This document shows, piece by piece, positions 63,920 through 64,000 of a DNA stretch of 64,000 nucleotides. A program made the position numbers and the translations under genes. Every line of letters begins with the position of its first letter. Position 1 is the stretch's first letter. Origin of the DNA: an uncultured Woeseia sp. (GTDB taxonomy: Bacteria; Pseudomonadota; Gammaproteobacteria; Steroidobacterales; Woeseiaceae); the NCBI GenBank assembly GCA_913031125.1, contig CAJWFK010000012.1, positions 1-64,000 of the forward strand. Direction: 5' to 3'. Under the pieces are notes generated by a model. The model saw only the letters and a list, made by a program, of their open reading frames with translations. It was not told where the DNA came from and ran no database searches.

Positions 63920-64000
63920 AGGTATTAGGCAACCTGATTCCCAGCTGGAAATTTCGTTTGTACTATGCGGAACCGACTGGTAACAAAAGCGAGATCAGCA

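Noticed and set aside
63955-63976. Degenerate match to the element near the right edge, before the last thiolase
   Set aside because: Both blocks have mismatches and the spacing is off by two.
1-64000. Mobile elements, CRISPR, tRNA, rRNA, riboswitches
   Set aside because: No transposase, integrase, direct-repeat array, tRNA cloverleaf or known riboswitch core was recognised. I found no sign of recent transfer.

Overview
The window reads as chromosomal DNA from a free-living or host-associated marine proteobacterium, most likely a gammaproteobacterium. The pointers are a TonB-dependent receptor with an N-terminal signal and plug of the kind common in marine gammaproteobacteria, lipoprotein signal peptides, G+A-rich ribosome binding sites, and the gene mix: spinster-type MFS carriers, PhyH dioxygenases, DUF3604, YtcJ-like amidohydrolases, hydantoinases, CoA ligases and thiolases. 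This is inference; no rRNA, tRNA or marker gene is present. Coding density is very high. After start sites are corrected no gene-free stretch exceeds about 230 bases. I see no tRNA, rRNA, CRISPR array, insertion sequence, integrase or phage gene.

Layout. 1-9092 (-): a long co-directional run of exported alkaline phosphatase, exported M20 peptidase, a DUF6152-like exported protein, MFS carrier, SDR, phospho-lyase-type class III aminotransferase, APH-type kinase and aldehyde dehydrogenase (cut by the window edge). 9255-16435: HpsN-like sulfopropanediol dehydrogenase with a spinster MFS, a convergent overlapping second spinster MFS with a duplicated EthD-like protein, a terminator, and a TonB receptor. 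16662-21163 (-): DUF3604, PhyH dioxygenase, amidohydrolase. 21266-27152: hydantoinase A, CoA ligase, two tail-to-tail NTF2-like proteins, acyl-CoA dehydrogenase. 27281-31861 (+): OYE-type flavoenzyme, class II aldolase and a complete TauABC/NMT1-like ABC importer. 31882-36661 (-): isocitrate-lyase-family lyase, unusual LeuD-like and LeuC-like hydro-lyase subunits, a peroxiredoxin lacking its peroxidatic cysteine, SDR, exported NTF2-like protein. 36754-40800 (+): two tandem hydantoinase B genes and an NTF2-like protein. 40814-45350 (-): SMP-30, CoA ligase, SDR, phosphotriesterase-family hydrolase. 45428-51521: DegT aminotransferase, Na+/alanine-type symporter, amidohydrolase lipoprotein, third spinster MFS. 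51549-54234 (-): xsc and pta, the desulfonation module. 54343-63919: alpha/beta hydrolase, three thiolases, a DsbA/HCCA-isomerase-like protein, a tandem HxlR regulator with DUF1295, nitronate monooxygenase, CoA ligase.

How it fits together. The region looks like a catabolic island for organic acids, lactones, amides and sulfonates: importers and a TonB receptor, ring or amide opening (hydantoinases, amidohydrolases, PTE, SMP-30), redox enzymes (SDR, OYE, ACAD), CoA activation and thiolysis, and aldol or lyase cleavage. Sulfonate chemistry is the firmest assignment: xsc-pta turns sulfoacetaldehyde into sulfite and acetyl-CoA, and the HisD-like gene closely matches HpsN.

The main discovery candidate is a shared promoter-like element upstream of nine transcription units spread over about 51 kb. 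It consists of RCTTKCAY, four variable bases, RRACYRRC, and a -10-like hexamer (TAGNNT in most copies) 17-19 bases after the first box. It links hyuA with the distant hyuB pair, the TonB receptor, a thiolase, the ACAD and PTE operons, the phosphatase operon and the operon of the only transcription factor in the window. That factor is a two-domain HxlR protein with two identical H-x2-C-x9-C-x2-C knuckles, which makes it the natural candidate regulator.
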